Shown here in pieces: positions 1-10,432 of a DNA stretch of 64,000 nt. Each line of letters opens with the position of its first letter. The first letter of the stretch is position 1. The notes beneath the pieces were generated by a model. It saw only the letters and a program-made list of their open reading frames with translations. It searched no databases and had not been told where the DNA came from. The translations under genes were made by a program, and so were the position numbers. The DNA comes from Prochilodus magdalenae (lineage: Eukaryota > Chordata > Actinopteri > Characiformes > Prochilodontidae): contig JAMWET010003116.1 in NCBI GenBank assembly GCA_024036415.1, positions 62,001-126,000 of the forward strand, read 5' to 3'.

Positions 1-500
1 TGCAGATAAGCACTTTAAACCGAAATATTTAATATCTAGTGCCCTTGAGAGCATCATTATAATCTACCCTGAAACTGCCAGTCAGTTTAATGTATTTAAT
101 GTTTGGTAAAAATGACTAATAAATATGTCCTTCTGGTAGGGCAGATAAATAGTTGTATAGATTTGACATATAGATTTGGTGGAATATTTGATGGTGGTTT
201 AATAAAGGTATAAAGCTGTATATGGTTTTAATCAGTGTTTAATCAGTGGGGTTTAGGGGGCTGCTGACCCTTTCGCCACATTAGCACTGGTGCTATCTTC
301 ACTTTACTCCTCCCCTCTTCTGTCTCCAGTTTGAGACAGGAGTAATAATTCACTCTCTACATGCAATTATTAACTATTTTGGCATGTGTTCAGATTTACA
401 GATATCCTATTATATGTTGAGTCATGCAGAGGTGTCCAGGGCATAGTTACAGGGTGAACCGGTTTGCTACAGCGCCACCATGAAGCTAACCAGGTAAACT
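1..500. other. Non-coding sequence, no feature seen
   Basis: AT-rich sequence without a credible open reading frame or a repeat shared with the rest of the window. Confidence 0.5.
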
Positions 501-501
501 C

Positions 502-765
502 TCTCTCTGTCTGTCTAACTCTCTTTTTTCTTTTGCTCTCAATCTCTCTCTCTCCTTCTCTCTCTTCCTCCCTTTCTCTACCCTTTTCTCGTCCTCACTC
601 TCTCTCTCTGTCTTTTCCTCTCAATCTCTCTTCTCTTTTCTCTCTCACTCTTCCTCTCTCAGACAGAGAAAGAGACAGTGAGGAAGCTCACTGTCTCTTT
701 CTCTGTCTGTCTGTTTTTCTCTCTCTTATCCTCACACTCTCCCTTCCTCATTCATTCACATACTG
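502..765. repeat. Polypyrimidine (CT-rich) simple repeat
   Basis: Degenerate run of ctctct, tctctgtctg and ctttctctc on the plus strand. Around 658-700 it switches briefly to purines (agacagagaaagagacagtgag) and back, so a small hairpin is possible. The 101-codon frame across it is only translated CT repeat (Ser/Leu/Phe) and is not a gene. Confidence 0.85.
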
Positions 766-772
766 TTAACCT

Positions 773-1790
773 CAAACACTGTCATTCTTCCAAAAGAAGA
801 CAGAAAACGGGCTGATTTGAGAATCCTAAACTGTTATGCAAGAGACTCATTAATATTTACAACCCCAACATTTATATACAACCACAACAGAGCTACAGAA
901 ACACAAAGGTGGACTGTGTGAAGGAAACCAGGGGTTTAGGCTGAGAAGGGGACATCAGCACTTTTTATTTCCTTCCCAGGGAACCTTTAAACCAGGCGAA
1001 ATTGCTTCCTATTCACCAGATACTTTATCCCATGTTGCGTTTCACCAAATACTGCAGCTTGTGCAGGCACCAGAATGTAACTGCAGCAAATTTCCAAAAC
1101 AAGCTGTAGAACAGGAACCTCAGCTACCACATCTTTCACAGGATCCTGGAAAACAACTTTAATCCTACAGTCTACACATTTCATATCTGACAGTTTCTCA
1201 AACTCTTGGACAATATGGAGCAGCTCCGCTCAGCATTTGACCCTGAAGAGACTGAAGAGAGGAGCAGCTCCACCTTTACTAGCATAACAACCCCAATAGC
1301 AGCCTGTAAGTAGCAGTCATGCTGTGTGATTGTATCCGTGTTTGCCAGTTGAAGCTGATCATCTTAAACTGAGAGATCCATAGTGAGAAACAACTTTAAT
1401 CTACTGTGTGTTGATGTCCAGATGGAAAGCCAGTAGCTAGTATAGGAAATGTTAGCTACTAGCATTAGCTCCATGTAACTAGCATAGCAAACTAAAAAGT
1501 ATGAAGGCAGAGCTTATTTACACAGTCTATTTTCACAAGGTGCTTTTGTGTGATCACTGTGTGCTGCGTCTCACTGTAAAGTCAATTAGAGCAGGGCTTA
1601 TCTAATTATTCATGAGCTCACCAAAAAAGTGGAAAACTGATCATTTAATTTTGGGACCAGATCATAGGGTCTATTGTCACAGTGTAGAACCACATCTGGA
1701 CATTTTTCACCCCAAATAAAGTCACATAACTTCTATGTAGAACATCAGAGAACAGTTTATAACTCTGAATGGATGTACTGCATTTGAACT
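773..1790 (+). repeat. Dispersed repeat family R1, copy 1 (longest)
   Basis: This copy aligns by eye with two other places in the window. The part ccaaaag...acgggct...cctaaactgttatg through ttgcttcctattcaccag matches 54300-54540. The part gtaagtagcagtcatgct, gtccagatggaaagcc, tgtgtgatcac and cttctatgtagaa matches 62868-63300. All three lie in the same orientation. No transposase or reverse transcriptase is readable in it, and the 65-codon minus frame at 987-1184 is not conserved. It is probably a non-autonomous element of unknown class. Confidence 0.7.
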
Positions 1791-2295
1791 GTGCCGAGAT
1801 GCTTTGTTCCAATGAAATGCTAATGCATTAAATAAATTTCACGTCTTAATTTGAAGGCACAACTTCCTACAACTGGGGTCATCTGGAGGTTGGTGAATAA
1901 TGCTGCTTACACAGCGAACTGTGCTTTGCTAGTCTCCCTTGTTCATGCTAATAGGGGAGCGTAGAATCTGCCCTTAACGGCTGCCATTACACGGGGTGAT
2001 TAGCATTTTCCGCCTTTGATGAGATTTCAAAAGAGCAGAGGTTTTCCCAAGTCAAAGGCAAAGCGGAGTTCACTTCCAACACAGCCTCCACTCAGGTACT
2101 CCATTGCTTCTTATAATCCTCCCAAATCACCCTTTGCCACTTAATGGGCCGCTTGCCTTAGCCTATTATGCTAACGTTTGCTAAGCGCTTTTTGTTCAGT
2201 ATAATATAGCAGAAAGGTAAATCAATATCTTTTTAGAGTGAGCAGGTGCTGGAAAAAAGAGCAGGTATGAAAAGCAGTGTTTGGTTGACATTTAA
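1791..2295. other. Non-repetitive sequence; possible conserved non-coding element
   Basis: No gene. Positions about 1895-2210 have a mixed, non-simple composition (for example ggtgattagcattttccgcc and tcaaaggcaaagcgg) like many vertebrate conserved non-coding elements. This is judged by appearance only. Confidence 0.25.
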
Positions 2296-3250
2296 TACAT
2301 GGCCAAAAGTATGTGGACAATTAATCATTGACTTCAGATGTTTCAGCCAAATTTAATGCTAACTGGTATAATAAATTCAGATATAACAAAAATCAGATAG
2401 CTATACAGTCTCTATAGACAAAGACTGACAGTAGAATGGGCCAGAGCAGAGCCCTGTGATGTTAAATATCTCATAGGATTTCTTTGCCTGTAGTGCAATC
2501 TGCCTCTGAAAGCAACATCAGCACAAGAACTGTGAGCTTCATAAAATGGGTCTTCATGGCTGAGCCTCTCCACAAAATTCTCAGACCATTATGCTCCATC
2601 ACTGGACTCCAGAGCAGTGTAACCATGTTCTCTGGAATGACAGATCACGCTTCACTGTCTGGAAGTCTGATAGAGGAATCTGGGTTTGGTGGATAAATCC
2701 TGGAGAATGGTGCCTACTGGAATGCAGAGCGCCCACAGTAAAGTTTGGTGGAGGGGGGTTAATGGTCTGGGTGTGATCCTTAGTTCCAGTGAATGGTGGT
2801 GTTAATGCTACAGCCCACAAAGACATTCTACACAGTTCAGTACTACCAACTTTGTGCAGAACACTATGTTTCAGTGTTCTATGTCCCTTTGTACAAAGCC
2901 AGATCCATGAAGACCGAGGGACTGAGGAGTTAGGTGTGGGGGAACTCCAGTGGTCTGCACAGAGCCCTCAACCCCACTGAAAACCTTTGGGATGAACTGG
3001 ACTGTCGACTGTGAGCCAGGCAGGCCTTTATATCCAACATCAGTGTCTTACCTTACCTTTGCTCTTGTGACTGAATAGACACAAATTTCCAGACACACTC
3101 CGATATCATGTGGAAAGCTTCCTAGATAATTGAAGGCTGTTATAGCTGCAAAGGAGGACCAACTCTGTATTATCGTACATGGTTTTGAAATGGGTGGTAC
3201 CACAAGCTCATATAGGTGTGGTCAGGTGTCCACATACTTTTGGCCATGTG
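2296..3250 (+). mobile_element. Tc1-like DNA transposon, decayed (family A)
   Basis: The element is bounded by perfect inverted termini: acatggccaaaagtatgtgg begins at 2297 and its reverse complement ends at 3249. It is about 0.95 kb, shorter than a full Tc1 element (usually 1.2-1.7 kb), so it is internally deleted as well as mutated. A second copy of the family enters the window at 63800-64000 on the opposite strand. Terminal TA duplications are not clear. Confidence 0.85.
2590..3170 (+). pseudogene. Tc1-like transposase remnant
   Basis: Frames at 2591-2776 and 2789-2980 carry broken Tc1 transposase pieces. They read HHWTPEQCNHVLWNDRSRF (the first catalytic Asp region, with D-R instead of the usual D-E after it), then TVKFGGGGLMVW. 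After a stop and frameshifts come VNGGVNATAHKDIL and ELGVGELQWSAQSP, which is the region before the third catalytic residue, followed by ENLWDELD in another frame. The N-terminal helix-turn-helix domains are missing. In a functional family member this protein cuts and pastes the element at TA sites. This copy cannot, because of several frameshifts and a stop. Confidence 0.8.
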
Positions 3251-4189
3251 TGCATGCATGGATTTTCCCTATTAAAAAAGGGTGCAAATTCACCCTGGAA
3301 AGTCCAAATGGAATTTTCTGTTGGGCTTTACTTCCCAGGATAAACTGTGCAATGTGAAAGCTTCTAGTTTTCAGGCATTATAGATGTCCTAGCTATAGAG
3401 TCTGTAGACCCAACAAGCTTCTTTATTGGCCTCTACATTCACTACATTTGAGTGAACAACAAAAAGTTCCCCCTTAAATCCATGGTTAGTTTGCTAACTA
3501 GGACTGTTGTCAACATACCTATTCAGAGTTCTAACATTATGGTCATTTGTACCCTGATTACTCCTGACCTGCTCACACGAAATTGCTCTGCCGGAGTCAT
3601 TAAGAGACCCTCTTTAAAAGCAGTCTCCTGTTTTCTGCATTTCTACTCTCTCTGCAATTAATAGCTGCAGAAACCATCTGGAAAGGTGCCTGTTGTTTCA
3701 CTTCATAAATATGCAATTTCGGAATTATTTGTGACTCATAAGCACAACTCAATTTCTCCCGAGCGTGCCTCAGTAGCTAAATCGGAATGTAATTGCAGAT
3801 GCTCAGAAAGCTTCTTACAGCACGCTACAAGAGAGAAAGCCAGGAGGATTCACCAGTGTCTGGTAATCGCAGAAGCAGAGATGAAAAGGCTTGAAAAGGC
3901 TGAAATAGCATAAAGTAATAAAGCATAAAGGTTTGATTCTGATGATTCACTCTTATGTAAACAACACTTCAGAAAACAAGTTCAGAGTTGCTCTATAATC
4001 CTTATTAGACTTGCTTTACAGGGTTTGATTGGAAACAGACATGCACAGATGAGCTAACACCTTGTATTGTTTATAAAACCAACTTTATTTGGCTTCACTA
4101 ATGGAATTCAGTCAGTAATATCACATATACTGATTGTTATTTCCTTTAGGGAACTCTACAGTTACAAGCTCACCAGGCGACACAAAACA
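3251..4189. other. Non-repetitive sequence; possible conserved non-coding element
   Basis: No gene is supported. Short frames at 3452-3661 and 3686-3913 have no recognisable domain. About 3590-3880 contains islands such as tctctgcaattaatagctgc and aatgtaattgcagatgctca that look like conserved non-coding sequence. That reading is inference only. Confidence 0.25.
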
Positions 4190-4440
4190 GTAATTTTAGG
4201 CTCCAGCAGATGGCACTACAGGAGGATGATGGGGCTATAAATACCTGCGGGGTACGAGTGAGGGGATCCATAGATTGGGAAAAGGTGGTACAGCACAGTG
4301 AATGGCTCATTCCATGTGTGGAAAATGTCGCCAAAGCAGATGTTAATGATTGGATAAAAGTGGTGACTGCATTTAGGTGTGCCAAAGACCATAGTGTGAA
4401 ATAAGTAGCTGAATCTCCAGGTGTATTGAAGCGAATGGAG
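4190..4440 (+). repeat. Dispersed repeat family R2, copy A, with a conserved short frame
   Basis: Aligns with 28030-28325 (minus) and 42098-42400 (plus). Shared blocks include gatgatggggctataaatac, gcagatgttaatgattgg and agctgaatctccaggtgtat. The plus frame starting at 4210 reads VENVAKADVNDW and VVTAFRCAKDHSVK, and the same peptide can be read in the other two copies. That suggests the repeat derives from coding sequence of an element I do not recognise. The frame stops just after DHSVK here. Confidence 0.65.
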
Positions 4441-4733
4441 AGCTTTACATATTGTAATATATTTTAAAGTAAAATGCGAAGGTTTTGTCAATTTGTAACT
4501 GTTGTTACTCCTAAACGAGGCAGGGGTCGGGTGGAGTCGCTGCCATTCCTTCCAGAAGTGGGCTTTTGATGTGGGGCATTGTGCTCTTATAAACAAACCT
4601 TCTCTCAAGTGTGAGCAGGGAGGACATTGTGTGGCCCACACACCACTGGAGAAAGAGACATTTGGCCTACGTGCCACACGCAGGAGCGAGAGCGTGGTAC
4701 GAAAGATGTGTGGTCTATATGCCACACACTAAT
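4441..4733. other. Non-coding sequence with a short imperfect local repeat
   Basis: Three imperfect units with a similar beginning and end occur at about 4625-4730: gtggcccacacacc, tggcctacgtgccacacgc and tggtctatatgccacacac. No gene is seen. The frames through here mainly translate this and the following microsatellite. Confidence 0.4.
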
Positions 4734-4776
4734 ATATGTATACACATACATACACATATACACACACACACATATA

Positions 4777-4870
<94 letters not shown>
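4734..4870. repeat. (TA)n microsatellite with a CA-rich lead-in
   Basis: A mixed acacatac/cacaca stretch is followed by an uninterrupted (AT)n run from about 4782 to 4870. It directly abuts the left end of the Tc1-like element that follows. Confidence 0.95.
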
Positions 4871-4872
<2 letters not shown>

Positions 4873-6124
4873 CACACAGTATTGTGGCTCAGTATTCTGT
4901 GTGGCCTCCCCTTGCCTGTATGACCTTCCGACAACACCTAGGCATGCTCCTGATGAGGTGGTGGATGGTCTCCTGAGTGATCTCCTCCCAGACCTGGACT
5001 AAAGCATCCGCCAACTCCTGGACAGTCTGTGGTCCCAGATGTGCTCAATCGGATTCAGGTCTGGGGAACGGGCGGGCCAGTCCATAGCTTCAATTCCTTC
5101 ATCTTGCAGGAACTGCTGACACACTCCAGCCACATGAGGTCTAGCATTGTCCTGCTTTAGGAGGAACCCAGGGCCAACCGCACCAGCATATGGTCTCACA
5201 AGGGGTCTGAGGATCTCATCTCGGTACCTAATGGCAGTCAGGCTATATGCGGCCCTCCAAAGAAATGCCACCCCATACCATTACTGACCCACTGCCAAAC
5301 TGGTCATGCTGAAGGATGTTGCAGGCAGCAGATCGCTCTCCACGGCGTCTCCAGACTCTGTCATGTGCTCAGTGTGAACCTACTTTCATCTGTGAAGAGC
5401 ACAGGGCGCCAGTGGCAAATTTGCCAATACTGGTGTTCTCTGGCAAATGCCAAGCGTCCTGCACGGTGTTGGGCTGTGAGCACAACCCCCATCTGTGGAC
5501 GTAGGGCCCTCAAACCATCCTCATGAAGTTGGTTTTCTAACCGTTTGTGCAGACACATGCACATTTGTGGCCTGTTGGAGGTCATTTTGCAGGGCTCTGG
5601 CAATGCTCCTCCTGTTCCTCCTTGCACAAAGGCGGAGGTAGCGGTCCTGCTGCTGGGTTGTTGCCCTCCTACGGCCTCCTCCACGTCTCCTGGTGTACTG
5701 GCCTGTCTCCTGGTAGCGCCTCCAGGCTCTGGACACTACGCTGACAGACACAGCAAACCTTCTTGCCACAGCTCGCATTGATTTGCCATTCTGGATGAGC
5801 TGCACTACCTGAGCCACTTGTGTGGGTTGTAGAGTACGTCTCATGCTACCACGAGTGTGAAAGCACCACCAACATTCAAAAGTGACCAAAACATCAGCCA
5901 GAAAGCATAGGTACTGAGAAGCGGTCTGTGGTCCCCACCTGCAGAACCAATCCTTTATTGAGTGTGTTATGCTAATTGCCAATAATTTCCACCTGTTGTC
6001 TATTCCATTTGCACAACAGCATGTTGAGTAGAGTGTGCTTCCTGAGTAGACAGTTTGATTTCACAGAATTTTGATTTATTTGGAGTTGGTGTTGTTTAAG
6101 TGTTCCCTTTAATTTTTTTTAGCA

Positions 6125-6126
<2 letters not shown>
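4871..6126 (-). mobile_element. Tc1-like DNA transposon (family B) inserted in a TA microsatellite
   Basis: About 1.25 kb, with the transposase on the minus strand. It lies between two (TA)n runs (4782-4870 and 6127-6178), which fits insertion of a TA-targeting transposon into one original (TA)n tract. The 5' end (plus-strand right) still has a terminal block, aagtgttccctttaatt then ttttttagcagtat. The opposite terminal repeat is not recognisable and was probably eroded into the microsatellite. Confidence 0.85.
4893..5844 (-). pseudogene. Tc1-like transposase, nearly complete but frameshifted
   Basis: Reading from the ATG at 5844, the protein begins [21 protein letters not shown] helix-turn-helix ([20 protein letters not shown]) and a basic GRRR segment follow. 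After a one-base shift near 5540 it reads RPVLFTDESRF (first Asp). After small deletions near 5350 and 5240 it resumes with FLLKQDNARPH (second Asp) and [12 protein letters not shown] (Glu 34 residues later, the DD34E arrangement). A further deletion around 5030 truncates the C-terminus. All three catalytic positions are present, but at least four frame lesions make it non-functional. The family acts as a cut-and-paste transposase. Confidence 0.9.

Positions 6127-6178
<52 letters not shown>
6127..6178. repeat. (TA)n microsatellite
   Basis: Uninterrupted ta dinucleotides immediately beyond the right end of the Tc1-like element. It mirrors the run at 4782-4870. Confidence 0.95.
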
Positions 6179-6182
<4 letters not shown>

Positions 6183-6709
6183 GTATTATATTTACTACAT
6201 TTAATACCAATATACAGTAAATATTATTAAATATTAATAAAGACTTCTGATGAGTTCTGGTAATTTGTGAAATTAGTGTCACACCATGTCACTGGTTTTA
6301 TATTAAAATTAAAATGATATTTTAAAATTATAAATTAAAACTTACTTGTATTTTTTGTAATTGATTGATTTAAAAGATTTGTAAATGTGTGGCCAGTTAG
6401 TGACCATGTGACCTTGTGGAACCATTAAAAGAACAACGGTACGTTATATGGCTTTATTTTAACAGAAGTTACCCAACCATTAACGCACATAACACCACCG
6501 ATACACAGAAGTTGGAATAAGTTCAATGGACTTCTCTGGTGACCCGTGACTCCAGGAGGCAATTTACAGAGCTGAAAATACTGCGTTAAAATGTAATATA
6601 AGAGCTCTCATAAGTGACCAAAACATCAAAAAGGTATTATATCCTAAACAAGAATATGCTTTATAAACTTTATTTTAATTAAACTTTAAAATCTGTATTT
6701 TCATATATA
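6179..6709. other. AT-rich non-coding sequence
   Basis: No open frame, repeat partner or RNA gene was seen. Very AT-rich, especially 6180-6360. Confidence 0.4.
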
Positions 6710-8271
6710 CAGTGAGGAAAATAAGTATTTGAACAACCTGCGACTTTGCAAGTTCTCCCACTTAGAAATCATGGAGGGGTCTGAAATTTTCATCTTAGGT
6801 GCATGTCCACTGTGAGAGACATAATCTAAAAATAAAAAAATCCGGAAATCACAATGTATGATTTTTTAATAATTTATTTGTGTGTTACTGCTGCAAATAA
6901 GTATTTGAACACCTGTGAAAATCAATGTTAATATTTGGTACAGTAGCCTTTGTTTGCAGTTACAGAGGTCCTGTAGTTTTTCACCAGGTTTACACACACT
7001 GCAGCAGGGATTTTGGCCCATTCCTCCACACAGATCTTCTCCAGATCAGCCAGGTTTCTCTGCTGTTGCTGAGAAACACAGAGTTTGAGCTCCCTCCAAA
7101 GATTTTCTATAGGGTTTAGGTCTGGAGACTGGCTAGGCCACTCCAGAACCTTGATATGCTTCTTACGGAGCCACTCCTTGGTTATCCTGGCTGTGTGCTT
7201 TGGGTCATTGTCATGTTGGAAGACCCAGGCACGACCCATCTTCACTGCTCTAACTGAGGGAAGGAGGTTGTTCCCCAAAATCTCGCAATACATCCTCTCC
7301 TTAATACAGTGCAGTCGTCCTGTCCCATGTGCAGAGAAACACCCCCAAAGCATGATGCTTCACAGTAGGGATGGTGCTCATCATTCTTCGTCCTCCAAAC
7401 ATGACGAGTGGAATTAAGACCAAAAGGTTCTATTTTGGTCTCATCTGACCACAGAACTTTCTCCCATTACTCCTCTGGATCATCCAAATGGTCATGGGCA
7501 AACTTAAGACAGACCTGGACGTGTGCTGATTTAAGTAGGGGAACCTTCCGTGCCCTGCATGACTTTAAACTATGACGTCTTAGTGTATGACCCATAGTAA
7601 CTTTGGAAACAGTGGTGCCAACTCTCTTCAGGTCACTGACCAGCTCCTCCCGTGTAGTTCTGGGCTGATTCCTCACCTTTCTTAGGATCGCTGATACGCC
7701 ACGAGGTGAGATCTTGCGTGGAGCCCCAGTCCAAGGGAGATTGACAGTAATGTTTAGCTTCTTCCATTTTCTAATAATTGCTCCAACAGTTGATCTTTTT
7801 TCACCAAGCTGCTTGGCAATTGCCCCGTAGCCCTTTCCAGCTTTGTGGAGGTCAACAATTTTGTCTCTGGTGTCTTTGGACAGCTCTTTGGTCTTAGCCA
7901 TGTTAGTAGTTGGAGTCTTACTGATTGTGTGGGGTGGACAGGTGTCTTTATGCAGCTAACGACCTCAAACAGGTGCTTCTAATTTAGAATAATAAGTGGA
8001 GTGGAGGTGGAGTTTTTAGAGGCAGACTAACAGGTCTTTGAGGGCCAGAGTTTTTGCTGATTGGCAGGTGTTCAAATACTTATTTGCAGCAGTAACACAC
8101 AAATAAATGATTTAAAAATCATACATTGTGATGTCCAGATTTTTTTTTTGTTTAGATTATGTCTCTCACAGTGGACATGCACCTAAGATGAAAATTTCAG
8201 AACCCTACATGATTTCTAAGTGGGAGAACTTGCAAAGTCACAGGGTGTTCAAATACTTATTTTCCTCACTG
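6710..8271 (-). mobile_element. Tc1-like IR/DR transposon (family C), structurally complete
   Basis: Both ends are intact: cagtgaggaaaataag starts at 6710 and its inverse ends at 8271, each followed by a TA. Inverted repeats of about 200 bp contain an inner direct-repeat copy (gcaaataagtatttgaaca near 6890, inverse near 8070). This is the IR/DR architecture of fish Tc1 elements. The length of about 1.56 kb is that of a full element. It is the least damaged transposon in the window. Confidence 0.95.
6928..7901 (-). pseudogene. Tc1-like transposase with one stop and one frameshift
   Basis: Start ATG at 7901. Residues 1-144 read [20 protein letters not shown], with a paired-type helix-turn-helix ([20 protein letters not shown]), and continue to [15 protein letters not shown] interrupts the frame at about 7466-7464, just before [13 protein letters not shown], which holds the first catalytic Asp. 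A frameshift near 7360 leads into [17 protein letters not shown], then [11 protein letters not shown] (second Asp) and [11 protein letters not shown] (catalytic Glu). The protein ends NKGYCTKY, the normal C-terminus. Only two inactivating changes are visible, so the copy is fairly young compared with its neighbours. Confidence 0.92.
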
Positions 8272-8557
8272 TATGAATATTTAATTTCAGGTCAATTGTG
8301 TATATTTACATACTGACTTTTTTGTAGCCGTATCTAATAATTTAAGCATCTTTTTGTAAGCCCTGAACCCTGTGACATGCTTTTCTTCTCCAAATAGAGA
8401 AGCACCCAACTGCTCAAAGTAAGTCCTGCTATTGCCAAAGCGAATCATCAAGCCTATTTGGCAAAGATGTATGTTTTATAAAAGTTAATTCTGAGGAAAG
8501 CAGTGTTAGCATGTGTTGTGGGCTCAAAGAACGAGGCCTTTGTTTAGAGGAGTAGAT
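8272..8557. other. Non-coding sequence
   Basis: Nothing recognisable. Confidence 0.4.
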
Positions 8558-8660
8558 CTGCAAAAACACAGAAATGGCCATCAACAGAGAAAGTGGCTCG
8601 CTCCAAACCTTGCTCTACTCTGTGCACGGAGATTCTGAGGCAATTAGCTCACGTTAGCTT
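8558..8660 (+). repeat. Direct repeat, unit 1
   Basis: The blocks aaaaacacagaaatggccat, cgctccaaacc, tgctctactctg and tgaggcaattagctc are repeated with few mismatches at 8936-9034, about 378 bp downstream. Confidence 0.75.
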
Positions 8661-8935
8661 TTCCTAGTAAATAACACAAAGAACACAAAACAAAAAAAAC
8701 TCCACAATCTTCAGTAATACAACCTCACTTTAAAAGTTCGAATATGGTAACCAAAGTAAAGCTAGCTAGGATTTGCCACAGCGGATACATCAGAACAAGC
8801 TAATTGTTTAGCTTTACCCTGTTAACATGCAACAAGCTCTAGACTTCAAAAATATAACAAATATACAACAAACTATACTATTAAAACACCATCCTTCTGA
8901 AACAACATAAACTGAGTAATAATAAACAGCTCACC
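8661..8935. other. Non-coding spacer between direct repeats
   Basis: AT-rich, with no frame or repeat recognised. Confidence 0.4.
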
Positions 8936-9034
8936 TGCAAAAACACAGAAAAGGCCATCAACAGCAACAGTGACTCGCTTCAAACCTCGCTCTACTCTGC
9001 GCACAGAGATTGTGAGGCAATTAGCTCTCGTGAT
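8936..9034 (+). repeat. Direct repeat, unit 2
   Basis: Second copy of the roughly 100-bp unit at 8558-8660, in the same orientation. No long terminal repeat hallmarks (TG...CA ends, primer-binding site) are seen around either copy. Confidence 0.75.
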
Positions 9035-9144
9035 ACTCCGTGTACGACTGAAAGTGCAAACTGCCACTGCCACCTACTGTCCACCTCCGGAACTGCAGGC
9101 GAATACCGTCATACTTCTCCCTAAAACCACAGATGGTGATAACC

Positions 9145-9400
9145 TTAACACACTACAGCACACTGAGTCGTTCACTCCACACTACAGGACCCTGGGTCAT
9201 CCACCCCACACTACAGGACACTGAGTCTTTCACCCAACACTACAGGACACCCTGTTGTCCACCCCACACTACAGAACACTAGTATCCACCTCGCACTACA
9301 GGATACAGAGTAAACCACCCCACGGTACAGAATACTGAACCCTTTACCTCACACTACAGAACAAAAGGACACTGAGTCATCCATCCCACACTAAAGGATA
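9145..9400 (+). repeat. Diverged minisatellite, unit about 30-38 bp
   Basis: Repeats the theme ccacactacaggacactgag followed by tcatccacc, with many substitutions, for roughly seven units. Confidence 0.75.
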
Positions 9401-10229
9401 TTGACTTGCCATTCACGATCGGTATAGCCACGACTGAACTGGGAGAAGATTGGAGAACTAAAGATTGGATTTCAGACATCAATAAACCAGCCTCAGAATC
9501 TGCCCGATTACCGTGTAGCGTGTAGCGGACCTAAGTTAGATTCTCCACCAAACTACAGCTTTGAGAACCGCTGTGGGCTCCTTTGGTGTCATGACTCCTG
9601 TTTCTGTCAAACATGTTTTGCCAATTGCTTGAGATGAGCATTAATTACTGCCAGCTAAGGCACCATCAATATTAACTAAACTCCTTCAGTCAGTCTGTCA
9701 TAATGACGGAGCATTCGGTCTCTCTACAATTAGTGTCAGCAATACAAGCACAACGCTAATTCTGCTAAAAACGGGGGAAACTAGCATTTACACAAAGCTG
9801 TAGACCTGTAGGCCTTGACCGCCGGCGCTCCGGCACTAACACGTATAAAAGCTGCACGCTGTATCCCTTCTGGCCTCCCTTGGCGCATCTCTCTCTCCAC
9901 TTTGGGGCAAAAAGGATTTTTTCTGCTTCGGTGCACTCAGTGTTAGCCTAGCGTCTCTTATGAGCTCATTAGCTTTAGAAGCAGCAGGCAGCGCACCAGC
10001 AGCTGATCAATAACGTGAATAAATGGCTGTTCATTTTGCCATCTGAAGGTGAGGGTTATGGAGTGGAGAGCTGTTTCAGGGTGCCATGAATTCACTGGAT
10101 TTTTTAGTGTTTATATTAATTCAGAGATAAACGATCGTTTTCTTTCTTTTCTTTTTTATGCTGGAGTGTTTGAGCACAGCTGGAGCCGCCTGCTCTGAAT
10201 CCTCACACAGATAAGATGCTTCTCTTTTC
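9401..10229. other. Non-repetitive sequence; possible regulatory or conserved non-coding DNA
   Basis: No coding frame. About 9600-9800 is rich in attaattactgcc- and acaattagtg-type homeodomain-like motifs. A TATA-like string (cacgtataaaagctgc) is at 9837-9852, but no exon follows it. The regulatory reading is inference only. Confidence 0.25.
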
Positions 10230-10235
10230 CTGCCT

Positions 10236-10241
10236 GTGGGA

Positions 10242-10292
<51 letters not shown>

Positions 10293-10296
10293 CCCC
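10236..10296. repeat. (CT)n microsatellite
   Basis: A nearly pure ct run on the plus strand, with one ttt interruption near 10280. Confidence 0.95.
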
Positions 10297-10432
10297 TCCC
10301 TCATATGTATGTATAAGGCAAGCCAAACAAGTATGTTTGGCAAACAAATATGTAATGCTTCTTTATTTAATATTTGACTCTGATAAATATATTGATTTCA
10401 TTGTTATATATTGTATATCCACTTTTATTGCA

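Noticed and set aside
464..769. 101-codon plus frame rich in Ser and Leu
   Set aside because: Translation of a CT-rich simple repeat.
9837..9852. TATA-box-like promoter (cacgtataaaagctgc)
   Set aside because: No transcript-like exon, start codon context or other core promoter element follows. A single TATA string is common in AT-rich DNA.
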